From NCBI RefSeq assembly GCF_030758295.1, contig NZ_CP132335.1, positions 3,634,412 to 3,698,411 on the forward strand: a stretch of 64,000 nt of DNA, in the 5' to 3' direction. The DNA is from Pararhizobium sp. IMCC21322 (GTDB lineage: Bacteria > Pseudomonadota > Alphaproteobacteria > Rhizobiales > GCA-2746425). A program made the position numbers and the translations under genes. Shown piece after piece: positions 28,579-37,686 of the stretch (positions are counted from its first letter, which is position 1; each line of letters begins with the position of its first letter). The notes under the pieces are model-generated. The model made no database searches, was not told where the DNA came from, and saw nothing but the letters and a program-made list of their open reading frames with translations.

Positions 28579-29925
28579 CTATTTCAGATCGGGCAGATTG
28601 CCAGTCTTGTAACCGGCGTCTGACAGAACTTTTGCCATATCTTTCGCCATGGAATTGAGCGCATCAACAACCGTGATTTCACCGGCAACCGCACGGTTCA
28701 ATCCCAATTCCATAACCGCTGCAATTTCAGCACCTTCAGGAATAGTCCAGAGGCCTTTTGCCTGTGGAGAAGCTGTCCGCATGGCCATCATGTACCTGTT
28801 CTCAGGCTTTTCAGCGAAGTCGGATTCATAGGCTGCTGCACTCACAGGGGCACCGCCAAGTTCGGCATACGCAATCTGTGTTTCCGGCTTCTGGAACCAT
28901 TTCAGGAACTCCAGCGCGGCCACTTTTTGAGCATCGTCCAAATTCTTTGGAATGCCGGCAAGCCAGTGACCCAAAGCAGGTGTCGAATCAAAGCCTTCAG
29001 CATGTGGCAGCGTTGCGAAATCAATCTTGCCCGGTACGATGGATTTGTTCGGATCATCCATCTGTGCCCAGGCCGCCACAGGCAGCACTGCATGCACGGC
29101 CTTTCCAGTTGCCAGGAACTGAATCAGATCGCCCTGTGTCAAACTGGCTGTGTTTTGCGGTCCAGCCTCTTTGGCAAGTTGCACATACATTTCCAGAGCT
29201 TTGCGACCAGCTTCACTGTTCAGCGTCACAAAGAAGTCGCCATTTGGTTCATCACGGAAGAAAGAACCGCCATAGCCGTTGATGTAAGGGAAAAAGTCCC
29301 AGGTAACGGAGACAGTTCCGCGGCTGGCACGTTGTACAATGCCGTACATTTCCGGTGGATTGTGGAACATTTTGGCATTCGCCAGCAATTCGTCAAATGT
29401 TTCCGGAGCAGACAGGCCCTTCTCGTCATACAGATCTTTGCGATAGAACATCAGGGTGATGTTGGGATTGACCGGAACAGTCAGAAGATCGCCTGTTTCC
29501 CGGTTCACAGTCTTGTTCTCAGCGTCGAACCAGGGCGTATCTCCATAGGTGTAAACCTGCGGGTCCAGTTCAAAATCCGGATCAATGTTCTTCAATGGCT
29601 CAAGAAAGCCACCATGATACATCTCGGGGTAGAAAATCCCGTTCACGATCAAAAGATCGAATTCACTTTTGTCAGAGCGAACAGCATTGCGCTGCTTTTC
29701 AAGACTGCCAGCATAGGGGTTGACGTCGAGAGACACCGTATTGCCGGTCTCGTCTTCATATTCCTCAACGATTGAGGCAAAGCCTTCAAGCCATGGCGAC
29801 TGGTTGATCACCACATTGATTGGCGGTTGCGATTGTGCCGCAGCTGCCAGAACGCCCATTCCGAGCACTGCCGCTGTGGATGACGCTACGGCAAATGATT
29901 TGCCGAAAACTGATCTGATACCCAT
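28579..29925 (-). CDS. Extracellular sugar-binding protein of the ABC transporter
   Basis: A 448-residue family 1 solute-binding protein with a Sec signal peptide (about 1-30, ending LAAAAQS) and mature start PPINVVINQSPWLEGF. The family pattern EEYEDETGNTVSLDVNPYAGS follows. A strong GGAGGAAA precedes the ATG. It is the first gene of the operon SBP, two permeases, DUF4432, sulfatase, ATPase, and diverges from a LysR gene. The ligand is unknown; the operon implies a sulfated saccharide or sulfated glycoside. Confidence 0.92.
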   Translation of the reverse strand: MGIRSVFGKSFAVASSTAAVLGMGVLAAAAQSQPPINVVINQSPWLEGFASIVEEYEDETGNTVSLDVNPYAGSLEKQRNAVRSDKSEFDLLIVNGIFYPEMYHGGFLEPLKNIDPDFELDPQVYTYGDTPWFDAENKTVNRETGDLLTVPVNPNITLMFYRKDLYDEKGLSAPETFDELLANAKMFHNPPEMYGIVQRASRGTVSVTWDFFPYINGYGGSFFRDEPNGDFFVTLNSEAGRKALEMYVQLAKEAGPQNTASLTQGDLIQFLATGKAVHAVLPVAAWAQMDDPNKSIVPGKIDFATLPHAEGFDSTPALGHWLAGIPKNLDDAQKVAALEFLKWFQKPETQIAYAELGGAPVSAAAYESDFAEKPENRYMMAMRTASPQAKGLWTIPEGAEIAAVMELGLNRAVAGEITVVDALNSMAKDMAKVLSDAGYKTGNLPDLK

Positions 29926-30046
29926 TCTTATTTCCTCCCGAAAAGAATTACAGGCCTCATCATCACACCACGAGCTAGAATAACAAGCTTCTTTATGTTT
30001 GATTTATATAACTTTCAGGAATAGGTAGGAGGCAGGGAGACCATCA

Positions 30047-30985
30047 GTGATACATTTACGGCAGCTCAAGCATTTCCTGACCGTGTTCGACCATGGCAGC
30101 TTTCTTCAGGCGTCCCAGAGCGCAAATATCAGCCAACCTGCTATCAGTAAAAGCATTCATTCCCTGGAGCAGCACTACGGCGTTTTGCTGTTCAAACGCT
30201 TGCCGCGTGGCGTCGAGCCCACAACATTTGCCATTGCCCTGGAGCAACATGCCAGACGCATCCTGCTGGACTTTGAGCGCTCGAATTACGAGATGTCCAT
30301 TATGGCGCAAGGCTCACTTGGACTGGTGCGCATTGGTGTCGGCAGGTCTTTCATCCGCAGCGTCAATGATGCCATTTTAGACCTTCACGCCCTGCATCCG
30401 GGCATCGATTATTCGGTGATGACCGACCATGCAGATCGCCTGCATCAGGCACTTCTCAGCAATCGGATTGATCTTTATGTCGGGATGGTCAACCGGGTGA
30501 TGCATGACCCGTCCTGCCTGGTTGAAAGCATTTTTTCTGATAAATATGTCGGCCTGTGCAGTGCCGATCATCCCTTTGCAGGCAAATCGGTTTCCATTGA
30601 CGATCTGCTGCTTTACGACTGGATTGTCCCGGAAATTGAAGAGGCCGGTCGAACCGCGCTTGAAGCCTATTTCGCACATCGCAAAAAGCCGAAACCAACC
30701 TTCAAAATTGTCACGAACTCAAACGAAATTGTCTATCAGAGCCTGCGACAAACCCGTCTGCTCAGCGTTATGCCGGAAGGCAGCCATTATGAGACGCAGT
30801 TTGAAGATCTCGCGCGTTTTTACCCAATCGATTTCGAATTTGAGCGCAATGTCGGCATCGTGCGGCGACAGAATTTCTCATCCAGCCCGCTAATCGAAAA
30901 ATACATTCACAACCTGCAGGTCAGACTGATCTCACTAAACCAACAAACGCCAGATACGCGGCAAAAAATGTCGGTTAATCCGTAA
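30047..30985 (+). CDS. LysR-family regulator, probable controller of the sulfatase operon
   Basis: A 312-residue LysR regulator starting at GTG 30047 after GGGAG. The winged helix is MIHLRQLKHFLTVFDHGSFLQ onward with SQPAISKSIHSLEQHYG. The effector-binding domain follows from about 90. It is divergent from the sugar-binding protein gene with 121 bp between, which suggests it regulates that operon. Confidence 0.9.
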   Translation: MIHLRQLKHFLTVFDHGSFLQASQSANISQPAISKSIHSLEQHYGVLLFKRLPRGVEPTTFAIALEQHARRILLDFERSNYEMSIMAQGSLGLVRIGVGRSFIRSVNDAILDLHALHPGIDYSVMTDHADRLHQALLSNRIDLYVGMVNRVMHDPSCLVESIFSDKYVGLCSADHPFAGKSVSIDDLLLYDWIVPEIEEAGRTALEAYFAHRKKPKPTFKIVTNSNEIVYQSLRQTRLLSVMPEGSHYETQFEDLARFYPIDFEFERNVGIVRRQNFSSSPLIEKYIHNLQVRLISLNQQTPDTRQKMSVNP

Positions 30986-30986
30986 T

Positions 30987-31808
30987 TCAGTTACACGAAC
31001 TTGCGTCCAGAACGTCAAGCTGGGTCAAGTCAGCTTTCAAAACCATGTCGCCGTAATCCATAGTGATATTCCGGCTGATGCCATTGTCATGCATGTCAAA
31101 ACTGGTCACATAATTCGGCAGTAATTCGCCGCTTGCACCCAGATCAAAATAGCTGATTGTGACAGGCCAGAACGGTGATTTGGCAAGTTCATCAACCGAT
31201 AAGACACCCTCCTTATCAGATTCTGACAAACGGTCCTGCGCGCCAATGAGACTGGTCGCGTCAAACACCTCTTTGCCCTTCTCTGAACCATCAAAAACAA
31301 GATGCTGGACGATTTTCTCACCGTCGATAGCCGCATTGATCAGTTTTTCAAATTGCTGGCTGGGAAAGACCGCGCTGCCGGGGAATGTCATGTCTTCCTC
31401 TTCGGGAAATGTCAGATCAACCGCGATTTTATTATTTTTGCGATTGGCGACGCCCCTCACTTCATCCACCTTGTTGTTGTTCACAAAATTGGAGGATGCA
31501 AAGCTGAAGGAACTGCCATCTGCTTCTTCAAATGTCGTTACGCGAAAATCCGTGACAGCCGATGTTCCATTTTTTTCACCCAGACGTGTGACAAAGCGGT
31601 ATTGCACGGCATAACCGTCACATTCAGACCCGGTCAATTCAAACACCATGCGCCCCGACACATCTGAAATTGACGTCGCATCTTCCGCTTCGATCAGGGA
31701 AATGTCGTAAACAGCACGATGGGAAACAAGCGTAACGGCTTGTGCGGGCAGGACACCTGTAACGACGATCGACAAAATGACGATCGGCTGGAAAAAATTC
31801 CGTTTCAT
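30987..31808 (-). CDS. eipB: EipB-like cell-envelope integrity protein (DUF1849)
   Basis: From the ATG at 31808 the product is 273 residues with a signal peptide (about 1-24, ending LPAQA); an upstream frame without signal is open but unlikely. The mature protein matches DUF1849: LVSHRAVYDISL near its start and Cys in GSECDGY and in the C-terminal SSCN, the pair that forms a disulfide in Brucella EipB. It is a periplasmic spiral beta-barrel involved in envelope integrity. Its stop lies next to that of the LysR gene. Confidence 0.9.
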   Translation of the reverse strand: MKRNFFQPIVILSIVVTGVLPAQAVTLVSHRAVYDISLIEAEDATSISDVSGRMVFELTGSECDGYAVQYRFVTRLGEKNGTSAVTDFRVTTFEEADGSSFSFASSNFVNNNKVDEVRGVANRKNNKIAVDLTFPEEEDMTFPGSAVFPSQQFEKLINAAIDGEKIVQHLVFDGSEKGKEVFDATSLIGAQDRLSESDKEGVLSVDELAKSPFWPVTISYFDLGASGELLPNYVTSFDMHDNGISRNITMDYGDMVLKADLTQLDVLDASSCN

Positions 31809-31990
31809 CGCAAGAAAATCCTGTGTTGTTTCAATATTGCGGCGCGCCGAACCATCATAGTGCGAGGGACTCACCCAAGAATTAACTGTGGATCGCTTTG
31901 CCACCCTGTGACAAGTTAAAATCTGAACAGGCTAGCCGCCTGACCCGGCGACCCAACGCCCAACAATTTTAGAGAGCCACGGATTGATTT

Positions 31991-32446
31991 ATGTCGATTG
32001 AAGACCGCCTTGCAGAAATGAACATCACTCTGCCAAACGCAGCAGCACCCGCTGCAAACTATGTCCCCTTCGTCATCAGCGGCAACTACCTTTATGTGTC
32101 CGGCCAGATACCCATTGGGCCCAATGGCATAGAATATATCGGAAAGCTTGGCGAAAATGCGAGCATTGAGGATGGCCAGGCGGCTGCGAAACTGTGCGCT
32201 ATCAACATTCTGGCACAGGCAAAATCAGCACTTGGCGAACTGGAAAGAATTATCCGTCTGGTAAAACTGGTTGGATTCGTAAATTCCACATCCGATTTTG
32301 TGGATCAGCCCAAGATCATCAACGGCGCCTCTGACTTTATGGTCGCAGCCTTGGGTGACCGGGGTGCCCATGCCCGTTCAGCTGTCGGTGTCGCGGCCCT
32401 GCCCTTTGGCGTGGCCGTTGAAGTCGAAGCCATCTTCGAGATTTAG
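31991..32446 (+). CDS. RidA family protein (YjgF/YER057c/UK114)
   Basis: A 151-residue RidA-like protein (YVSGQIPIGPNG, LAQAKSALGELERIIRLVKLVGFV, HARSAVGVAALPFGVAVEVEAIFEI). The conserved Arg (HARSAVG) that binds the carboxylate of enamine/imine substrates is present. It is longer than E. coli RidA and belongs to the branch with an N-terminal helix. It starts an operon with the GDPD gene. Confidence 0.9.
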   Translation: MSIEDRLAEMNITLPNAAAPAANYVPFVISGNYLYVSGQIPIGPNGIEYIGKLGENASIEDGQAAAKLCAINILAQAKSALGELERIIRLVKLVGFVNSTSDFVDQPKIINGASDFMVAALGDRGAHARSAVGVAALPFGVAVEVEAIFEI

Positions 32447-32452
32447 CCGACA

Positions 32453-33211
32453 GTGATTGACACAGCTTCCCTCTTCAAAGACCCCATCGCCCATCGCGGC
32501 CTGCATGACAAATCGCAAGGTCGGGTTGAAAACTGTGAGAGCTCTTTTCAGGCTGCAATCGAGGCAGGCTTCGCCATCGAATGTGATGTACGCCTGTCCG
32601 CAGACAATCAGGTTGTAGTCTTTCACGACGATACACTGGGCCGCGTGACACAAAACAAGGCAACGGTCCGGGATTTGTCGGTCGCCGAATTGAAAAAAAT
32701 CCCGTTCAATGACGGGCCTGATCGCATTCAGACCTTGCAGGAGTTGCTTGAACAAGTGTCTGAAAAAGTTCCACTCATCATTGAGTTGAAAAGCCAGTGG
32801 GATGGCGATGAAGGCCTCCCGCTCCGGGTGTCTGAAACCATCGGAACCTATTTCGGCCCGGTGGCCACCATGTCTTTCGATCCGGCTCTGGTGAAAGGCG
32901 TACAAAACTGGCTGCCCCATGTGCCGAACGGCATTGTTTCAGAACATTATCGGGACATAGAAGAGTGGCGTTTTCTCAGCCGGTTCCAGCGGTTCAAACT
33001 ATCCAAAATGCTCCACTGGCAGCAGTCCAAACCCGACTTCATCTCTTACAATATCAACGATCTGCCAAGCCGGGCGGTCTCTCTGTTTGAAAACCTGATG
33101 AGTGTTCCGGTCATCTGCTGGACGGTCCGAACGCCTGAACAGGCAGCCAAGGCGGAAAAAATTTGCGATCAAATCACATTTGAGGGTTTTGATCCCCGAT
33201 CAACGCCATAG
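32453..33211 (+). CDS. Glycerophosphodiester phosphodiesterase
   Basis: A 252-residue GDPD starting at GTG 32453, 6 bp after ridA. It has the catalytic HRGLHD (residues about 14-19), ENCESSFQAAIEAGF, ECDVRLSADNQVVVFHDDTLGRVT with metal ligands and catalytic His, and VICWTVRTPEQAAKAE at the C-terminus. It has no signal peptide, so it should act on cytoplasmic glycerophosphodiesters. Confidence 0.93.
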   Translation: MIDTASLFKDPIAHRGLHDKSQGRVENCESSFQAAIEAGFAIECDVRLSADNQVVVFHDDTLGRVTQNKATVRDLSVAELKKIPFNDGPDRIQTLQELLEQVSEKVPLIIELKSQWDGDEGLPLRVSETIGTYFGPVATMSFDPALVKGVQNWLPHVPNGIVSEHYRDIEEWRFLSRFQRFKLSKMLHWQQSKPDFISYNINDLPSRAVSLFENLMSVPVICWTVRTPEQAAKAEKICDQITFEGFDPRSTP

Positions 33212-33220
33212 ATAAGAGCT

Positions 33221-34450
33221 ATGGATTCCAATTCTGAAAAAACCGAGCTGCCGAACAGCGTGCGCCTTCTCTCCTCCCTGTCTGATATTGACCGGTTGCA
33301 ATGGGATACCTGTGCCAATCCGGGCTGGTCCAGCACCAGACCGCTTGATTCAAAACCTCAGGAGATCCCCTATAACCCTTTCCTGTCATACGATTTTCTA
33401 TCGTCGCTGGAAGAGTCAGGATCGGCATCTGATAGCTCTGGTTGGTATGCACGCCATCTGGTTCTGGAGAAACCAGGCGATGCGCCCCTGGCTGTCGTCC
33501 CCGCCTATCTGAAGACCCACAGTCAGGGCGAGTATGTCTTCGATCATGGCTGGGCGGACGCATATGAGCGCGCTGGCGGCAGTTATTATCCAAAATTGCA
33601 AATGTCAGTGCCTTTCACGCCGGTCACAGGCCGCCGCCTGCTGATCGCCAATCAATCCAGTCAATCCGTGCACAAACAGATCGTAGCGCTCCTGGCCGCA
33701 GCCATTCAACAGGTGACGGTGCAGTTTGAAGCCTCATCAGCGCATCTCACATTCCTGACAGAACAGGAATGGGAGGCCTTGTCAGACATGGACTTTCTGC
33801 GCCGCACCGATCAGCAGTTTCACTGGCAAAATAATGGCTACACAACATATGATGATTTTCTGGCCGCCCTATCCTCATCAAAGCGCAAAGCATTGCGCAA
33901 GGAACGGCGGCGGGCGCTCGAAAACGACATCGAGATTGAATGGCTCACCGGATCAGACCTGAAAGAAGAGCATTGGGATGTCTTCTTTGACTTTTACCTT
34001 GATACTGGCAACCGCAAATGGGGAACACCCTATCTGACGCGGCAATTCTTCTCACTGATTGGCGAACGTATGGCCGACCGGGTGTTGCTGATCATGGCAA
34101 AACGTCAGGGCCGATATATTGCAGGGGCACTGAATTTCATTGGCTCCGACACGGTATACGGTCGCAATTGGGGCTGTCTGGAAGATCATCCATTCCTGCA
34201 TTTTGAGCTCTGCTACCATCAGGCCATTGATTGGGCCATCGCCAATGGCTATCAAACAGTGGAAGCTGGCGCACAGGGCGCACACAAACTGGCCCGCGGC
34301 TATGTGCCAACAACCACCTACTCCGCGCACTGGATTCCGAATGCCGGATTCCGTGATGCCGTGGAACACTATCTGGAGCAGGAACGGCTTCATGTGAAAA
34401 TGGAGCAACAGGCCCTTTCTGCGCACGCGCCATTCAAAAAGTCTGATTGA
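33221..34450 (+). CDS. FemAB/GNAT-like acyltransferase (COG3146, DUF482)
   Basis: A 409-residue protein of the COG3146 type. It begins with a variable region, then a FemAB-like GNAT fold (PLAVVPAYLKTHSQGEYVFD, KRKALRKERRRAL, ERMADRVLLIMAKRQGRYI, GALNFIGSDTVYGRNWG, VEAGAQGAHKLARGY). Relatives are annotated as peptidoglycan-related or GNAT acyltransferases, but the substrate is not established. It lies between the GDPD and HIT genes with 9-10 bp gaps. Confidence 0.88.
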   Translation: MDSNSEKTELPNSVRLLSSLSDIDRLQWDTCANPGWSSTRPLDSKPQEIPYNPFLSYDFLSSLEESGSASDSSGWYARHLVLEKPGDAPLAVVPAYLKTHSQGEYVFDHGWADAYERAGGSYYPKLQMSVPFTPVTGRRLLIANQSSQSVHKQIVALLAAAIQQVTVQFEASSAHLTFLTEQEWEALSDMDFLRRTDQQFHWQNNGYTTYDDFLAALSSSKRKALRKERRRALENDIEIEWLTGSDLKEEHWDVFFDFYLDTGNRKWGTPYLTRQFFSLIGERMADRVLLIMAKRQGRYIAGALNFIGSDTVYGRNWGCLEDHPFLHFELCYHQAIDWAIANGYQTVEAGAQGAHKLARGYVPTTTYSAHWIPNAGFRDAVEHYLEQERLHVKMEQQALSAHAPFKKSD

Positions 34451-34460
34451 GGAATTCCAC

Positions 34461-34883
34461 ATGACCGCCTACGACCCGGACAATATTTTCGCAAAGATTC
34501 TGCGTGGCGAACTGCCCTGCCAGAAGGTCTATGAAGACGACAAGACCTTCGCCTTTATGGACATCATGCCGCGCGGCGACGGTCATGCGCTGGTTCTGCC
34601 AAAGACCGCATCGCGCAATCTGCTGGACATTGATGTAGCAGATCTGGCGGCTGTCATGGCCACGGCTCAGAAACTAGCCAAAGCCCAAAAGATAGCTTTT
34701 GCAGCAGATGGCATCACACTGCAGCAATTCTCGGAAAGCGCAGGCGGTCAGGTGGTGTTTCACACCCATGTGCATGTCATACCGCGTTTCGAAGGCGTTG
34801 CGCTGCGCCCACATACCGGCGAGATGGCAGACATGGATTTGCTGACACAACATGCCGAAAAAATCCGCGTTGCGATCTCTTAG
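34461..34883 (+). CDS. HIT family protein
   Basis: A 140-residue histidine-triad nucleotide hydrolase with HTHVHVIPRF at about 99-108, which is the catalytic HxHxHxx motif, and AFMDIMPRGDGHALVLPK. It probably hydrolyses dinucleotides or AMP-linked substrates. It overlaps the end of azlD by 4 bp convergently. Confidence 0.93.
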   Translation: MTAYDPDNIFAKILRGELPCQKVYEDDKTFAFMDIMPRGDGHALVLPKTASRNLLDIDVADLAAVMATAQKLAKAQKIAFAADGITLQQFSESAGGQVVFHTHVHVIPRFEGVALRPHTGEMADMDLLTQHAEKIRVAIS

Positions 34884-35230
34884 ATAAACAGAGCGGCCAG
34901 CAACACCGCTTCAGCAGCCACCACACCGGCCAGAATACTCTTACGGCACAGCCAGAACGCAGCCATGCCAATTGCTGTTGCGCCAAGGCGCAGCAGCATT
35001 GATGTCTCGCCCAATGGCCCGCTGGGGAACAGAATAAGTTTGGAAATGACGCCTGCAATCAGCGCAGATGCGACAGCTCTGACCCACAGCAACAGATCGG
35101 AATCATCGCGCAACGCGCCGCCCACAAATACACCCAGCCAACGCCACATATTTGTTGGCAAAGAGCCTGCCAGCAATATGAAAACATAGGGCCACCACCA
35201 GGCGTCCACACTGAAAAATGTCTGGTTCAT
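34880..35230 (-). CDS. azlD: AzlD-family small branched-chain amino acid exporter subunit
   Basis: A 116-residue membrane protein starting at the ATG at 35230 (MNQTFFSVDAWWWPYVFILL), overlapping the azlC stop as ATGA. It has about four helices. AzlD is the small partner of AzlC in exporting branched-chain amino acids or their analogues. Confidence 0.88.
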   Translation of the reverse strand: MNQTFFSVDAWWWPYVFILLAGSLPTNMWRWLGVFVGGALRDDSDLLLWVRAVASALIAGVISKLILFPSGPLGETSMLLRLGATAIGMAAFWLCRKSILAGVVAAEAVLLAALFI

Positions 35231-35994
35231 CCCCGCGCTGCCCGCTTCTTGATCTGCTTGTCCACAAGGAACGCAAGCGTGCCTGCCAGCAGGCCTGAGA
35301 ACAGCAGGTCCAGCTGAACGCCTGTCATGTAAATCAACGGACCGAAAATCAAACCGAACAGCAACGCAAACCGATCTGATGGCAGCTTTGCGGCCGCTGT
35401 CAAGGATGTAAGAAAGTAGATCGGCGTCAAAAACAGCAAAGCTGCCCGCCAACTATCAGATAATTCTCCGGCCACGATGAAGCTGAGGATCGTCACCAAT
35501 GTGTTGCAAACAGTCAGGCTGGAAGCAAATCCAATAAAGAACGCTCCACGCCCTTCCCTCGGGATATCGGGCATACGGTTCATGGTCACAATCCAGGCGG
35601 TAATGGCCACAAATTGAGACATCAAAACCAGAGAAAGTCTGGTGCTCTGGGGGCCCCGAACCACAGGCACCCAGGCCGCCACCATGGGTGTCAAGCGCAC
35701 AGATGCCAAAGCAACAGCCAGCGCAACCAGCCCAATACTGGTGCCGGCAGCCAATGCCCCGGCCAGAACCACCTGACTTGGCAGCGCCCAGATGACTGCG
35801 GTGCTGAAAGCCGCTTGCGTCACACTCAGTCCAGCTTCCTGGGCAAGCGCGCCAAAGCCGACATAGCTCATCATCAAGATGAAAGCTGGCACGGACACAA
35901 TGCCTTTCAACCCTTGGCAATACCAATGAAAACGACTCAATTGGCGGGCTGAATCAGGCTTGTCGGCTGAATTTTTCTGTTCGAACGACTCCAT
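35227..35994 (-). CDS. azlC: AzlC-family branched-chain amino acid exporter
   Basis: From the ATG at 35994 (MESFEQK), after AGGA, the product is 255 residues with several helices. The family core is GALAQEAGLSVTQAAFSTAVIW-like, followed by LASVRLTPMVAAWVPVVRG. It pairs with azlD downstream. Confidence 0.9.
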   Translation of the reverse strand: MESFEQKNSADKPDSARQLSRFHWYCQGLKGIVSVPAFILMMSYVGFGALAQEAGLSVTQAAFSTAVIWALPSQVVLAGALAAGTSIGLVALAVALASVRLTPMVAAWVPVVRGPQSTRLSLVLMSQFVAITAWIVTMNRMPDIPREGRGAFFIGFASSLTVCNTLVTILSFIVAGELSDSWRAALLFLTPIYFLTSLTAAAKLPSDRFALLFGLIFGPLIYMTGVQLDLLFSGLLAGTLAFLVDKQIKKRAARG

Positions 35995-36070
35995 TTTCCT
36001 GCGATAGCACGGGAACACCTGTTGCGCATAGAAAACCAGTCTGCGTTGCGCTTAAAATGCTGTGTTCAAA

Positions 36071-36265
36071 TCAACCGTGATAATTTTTGGAAAATGGCTC
36101 GCGGAACAAAACAAACCAAAATCCCTTCAGGACCTGCTGAGCCAAAAGAAGCAAATGGTAGATTTGTTTACTCCTCCGCTGACGACCAATCACAAGGTAA
36201 TATGCGGTATCAATTGATCCATCATGGTGCCTGCGTACGTTTGCTGATCCTGATTCCAACATCAT
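36071..36265 (-). CDS. Possible small basic protein
   Basis: A 64-residue frame beginning with two ATGs (36265 and 36262) after a strong GAGGAG. It contains HHDGSIDTAYYLVIGRQRRSK, which resembles an I-D-x-x-Y-Y...R-x-x-R-S pattern I recall from small rhizobial proteins, but no confident family match. The ribosome-binding site is the best evidence. It is divergent from the winged-helix/hydrolase gene. The rest of the 36022-36416 gap holds nothing else I can support. Confidence 0.4.
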   Translation of the reverse strand: MMLESGSANVRRHHDGSIDTAYYLVIGRQRRSKQIYHLLLLAQQVLKGFWFVLFREPFSKNYHG

Positions 36266-36416
36266 TGTTCTCCTCATTTACGAAGATGCAAATTCACCAC
36301 AGACACCGCTTCTCTGCTTGAAGATCCCCTTAAGAAACGCTTGTCTTTTTCCTCTGATTATCTCCAATAAGGGTTGATCTCTTGAGAACCGATGCAATCC
36401 GGCGTCTACTGAAACC

Positions 36417-37616
36417 ATGATTTACGAATTTTCAAATTGCACGCTTGATCTGGCTCGCCATGAATTGGTTCGAAATGGAAAAATTGTTCACGTTGAGCCA
36501 CAAGTATTTGATATTTTGGCTCTTTTCACCGAAAATGCAGGCAGCCTGATCACGAAAGACCACCTGATTGCAGATGTTTGGCAAGGGCTTTCAGTGTCCG
36601 ATTCCACCATCAGCGCCCGGATGAATGCCGCACGCAAAGCCATTGGAGACAATGGCAAAGATCAAAGGATCATAAAAACTGTGCCAAGGCGGGGTTTCCA
36701 GTTTATCGCCGAACTGGAGCTGTCGCACAATCAATCTGCAGTACCAAAACCAGATACCGATCTGGCAGAGCAGAACATTCGATTTGTCAATTCCAGGGGC
36801 GGTGTCAAGATTGCCTATGCGCGCTCGGGACGTGGGCCGGGCCTGATCCGTGTGGGCCATTGGCTGTCACATCTGGAACTTGATTGGCAAAGCCCGGTCT
36901 GGCGCCCATTTTTGGAAGAACTTGGCAAAGCCCACACGCTATACCGCTATGATCAAAGAGGCACGGGGCTTTCCAGTCGTGAATTTGATGGGGTGGGAAT
37001 TGATGAGTTTGTGGATGATCTGGCAGCGGTTGCAGATGCAAATCAGCTTGAAAAATTCCCAATATTTGCCGCATCTCAAGCCGTACCCGTTGCAATCACA
37101 TATGCCGCAAAATTTCCTGAGCGCGTCAGCCATCTGATCCTGTATGGCGGCTATGCAGAAGGGCGAAGCTTTCGCCAACCTTCCCAATGCGACGTGGATG
37201 AACAGACGGTATTAAGTTTGATCAAAGCTGGATGGGGCCAGCCAGAGCATACATTCGCAAAGGCCTTTACATCGCTCTTCATGCCCGATGGCACAACGGA
37301 GCAGATTGATAGTTTCACCAGAATGCAACGTGAATCGGCCTCACCGGAAACCGCTGTGAGGCTTCGCAAGCTGGTTGACCGGTTTATGGTGCGAGATCTC
37401 CTGCCCGAAATCACGACGCCTACATTGGTTGTGCACGCTCGTGGTGATGTCATCCACCCAATCGATCAGGGACGCATTCTGGCAAGTGAAATACCCGGTG
37501 CGCGTTTCGTCATGCTGGACAGTAACAATCACATCCCCGTGCCTCAGGATCCGGAATGGAAAAAACTGATGCAGGTAATTGAACAGTTCCTCGGCGATGG
37601 TTTCCTGGGAACGTGA
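36417..37616 (+). CDS. Winged-helix DNA-binding domain fused to alpha/beta hydrolase
   Basis: A 399-residue two-domain protein. Residues about 1-98 are an OmpR/CadC-type winged helix (HVEPQVFDILALFTENAGSL, ARMNAARKAIGDNGKDQRII, TVPRRGFQFIAE). From about 125 an alpha/beta hydrolase follows. The nucleophile Ser is in FAASQAVP, lacking the usual GxSxG glycines. The Asp is in ARGDVIHP and the His in SNNHIPVP. There is no membrane segment between the domains. It may sense a small molecule through the hydrolase fold and act on DNA, or still hydrolyse it. This architecture occurs in other rhizobia; its ligand is unknown. Confidence 0.85.
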   Translation: MIYEFSNCTLDLARHELVRNGKIVHVEPQVFDILALFTENAGSLITKDHLIADVWQGLSVSDSTISARMNAARKAIGDNGKDQRIIKTVPRRGFQFIAELELSHNQSAVPKPDTDLAEQNIRFVNSRGGVKIAYARSGRGPGLIRVGHWLSHLELDWQSPVWRPFLEELGKAHTLYRYDQRGTGLSSREFDGVGIDEFVDDLAAVADANQLEKFPIFAASQAVPVAITYAAKFPERVSHLILYGGYAEGRSFRQPSQCDVDEQTVLSLIKAGWGQPEHTFAKAFTSLFMPDGTTEQIDSFTRMQRESASPETAVRLRKLVDRFMVRDLLPEITTPTLVVHARGDVIHPIDQGRILASEIPGARFVMLDSNNHIPVPQDPEWKKLMQVIEQFLGDGFLGT

Positions 37617-37620
37617 ACGA

Positions 37621-37655
37621 AAAAAGCCGCATCTGAAAAACAGATGCGGCTTAAA
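37621..37655 (-). terminator. Rho-independent terminator after clpA
   Basis: GCCGCATCTG and CAGATGCGGC form a perfect 10-bp stem around AAAAA. On the minus strand it is followed by a T run, so it terminates clpA transcripts; it may also stop the convergent hydrolase gene. Confidence 0.85.
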
Positions 37656-37686
37656 CAGATATCCTCAAAACAATCCCCGCCCCGGA

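Noticed and set aside
36022-36321. Plus-strand reading frame of 99 codons before the winged-helix gene
   Set aside because: No ribosome-binding site or similarity; the opposite strand has a better-supported small gene.
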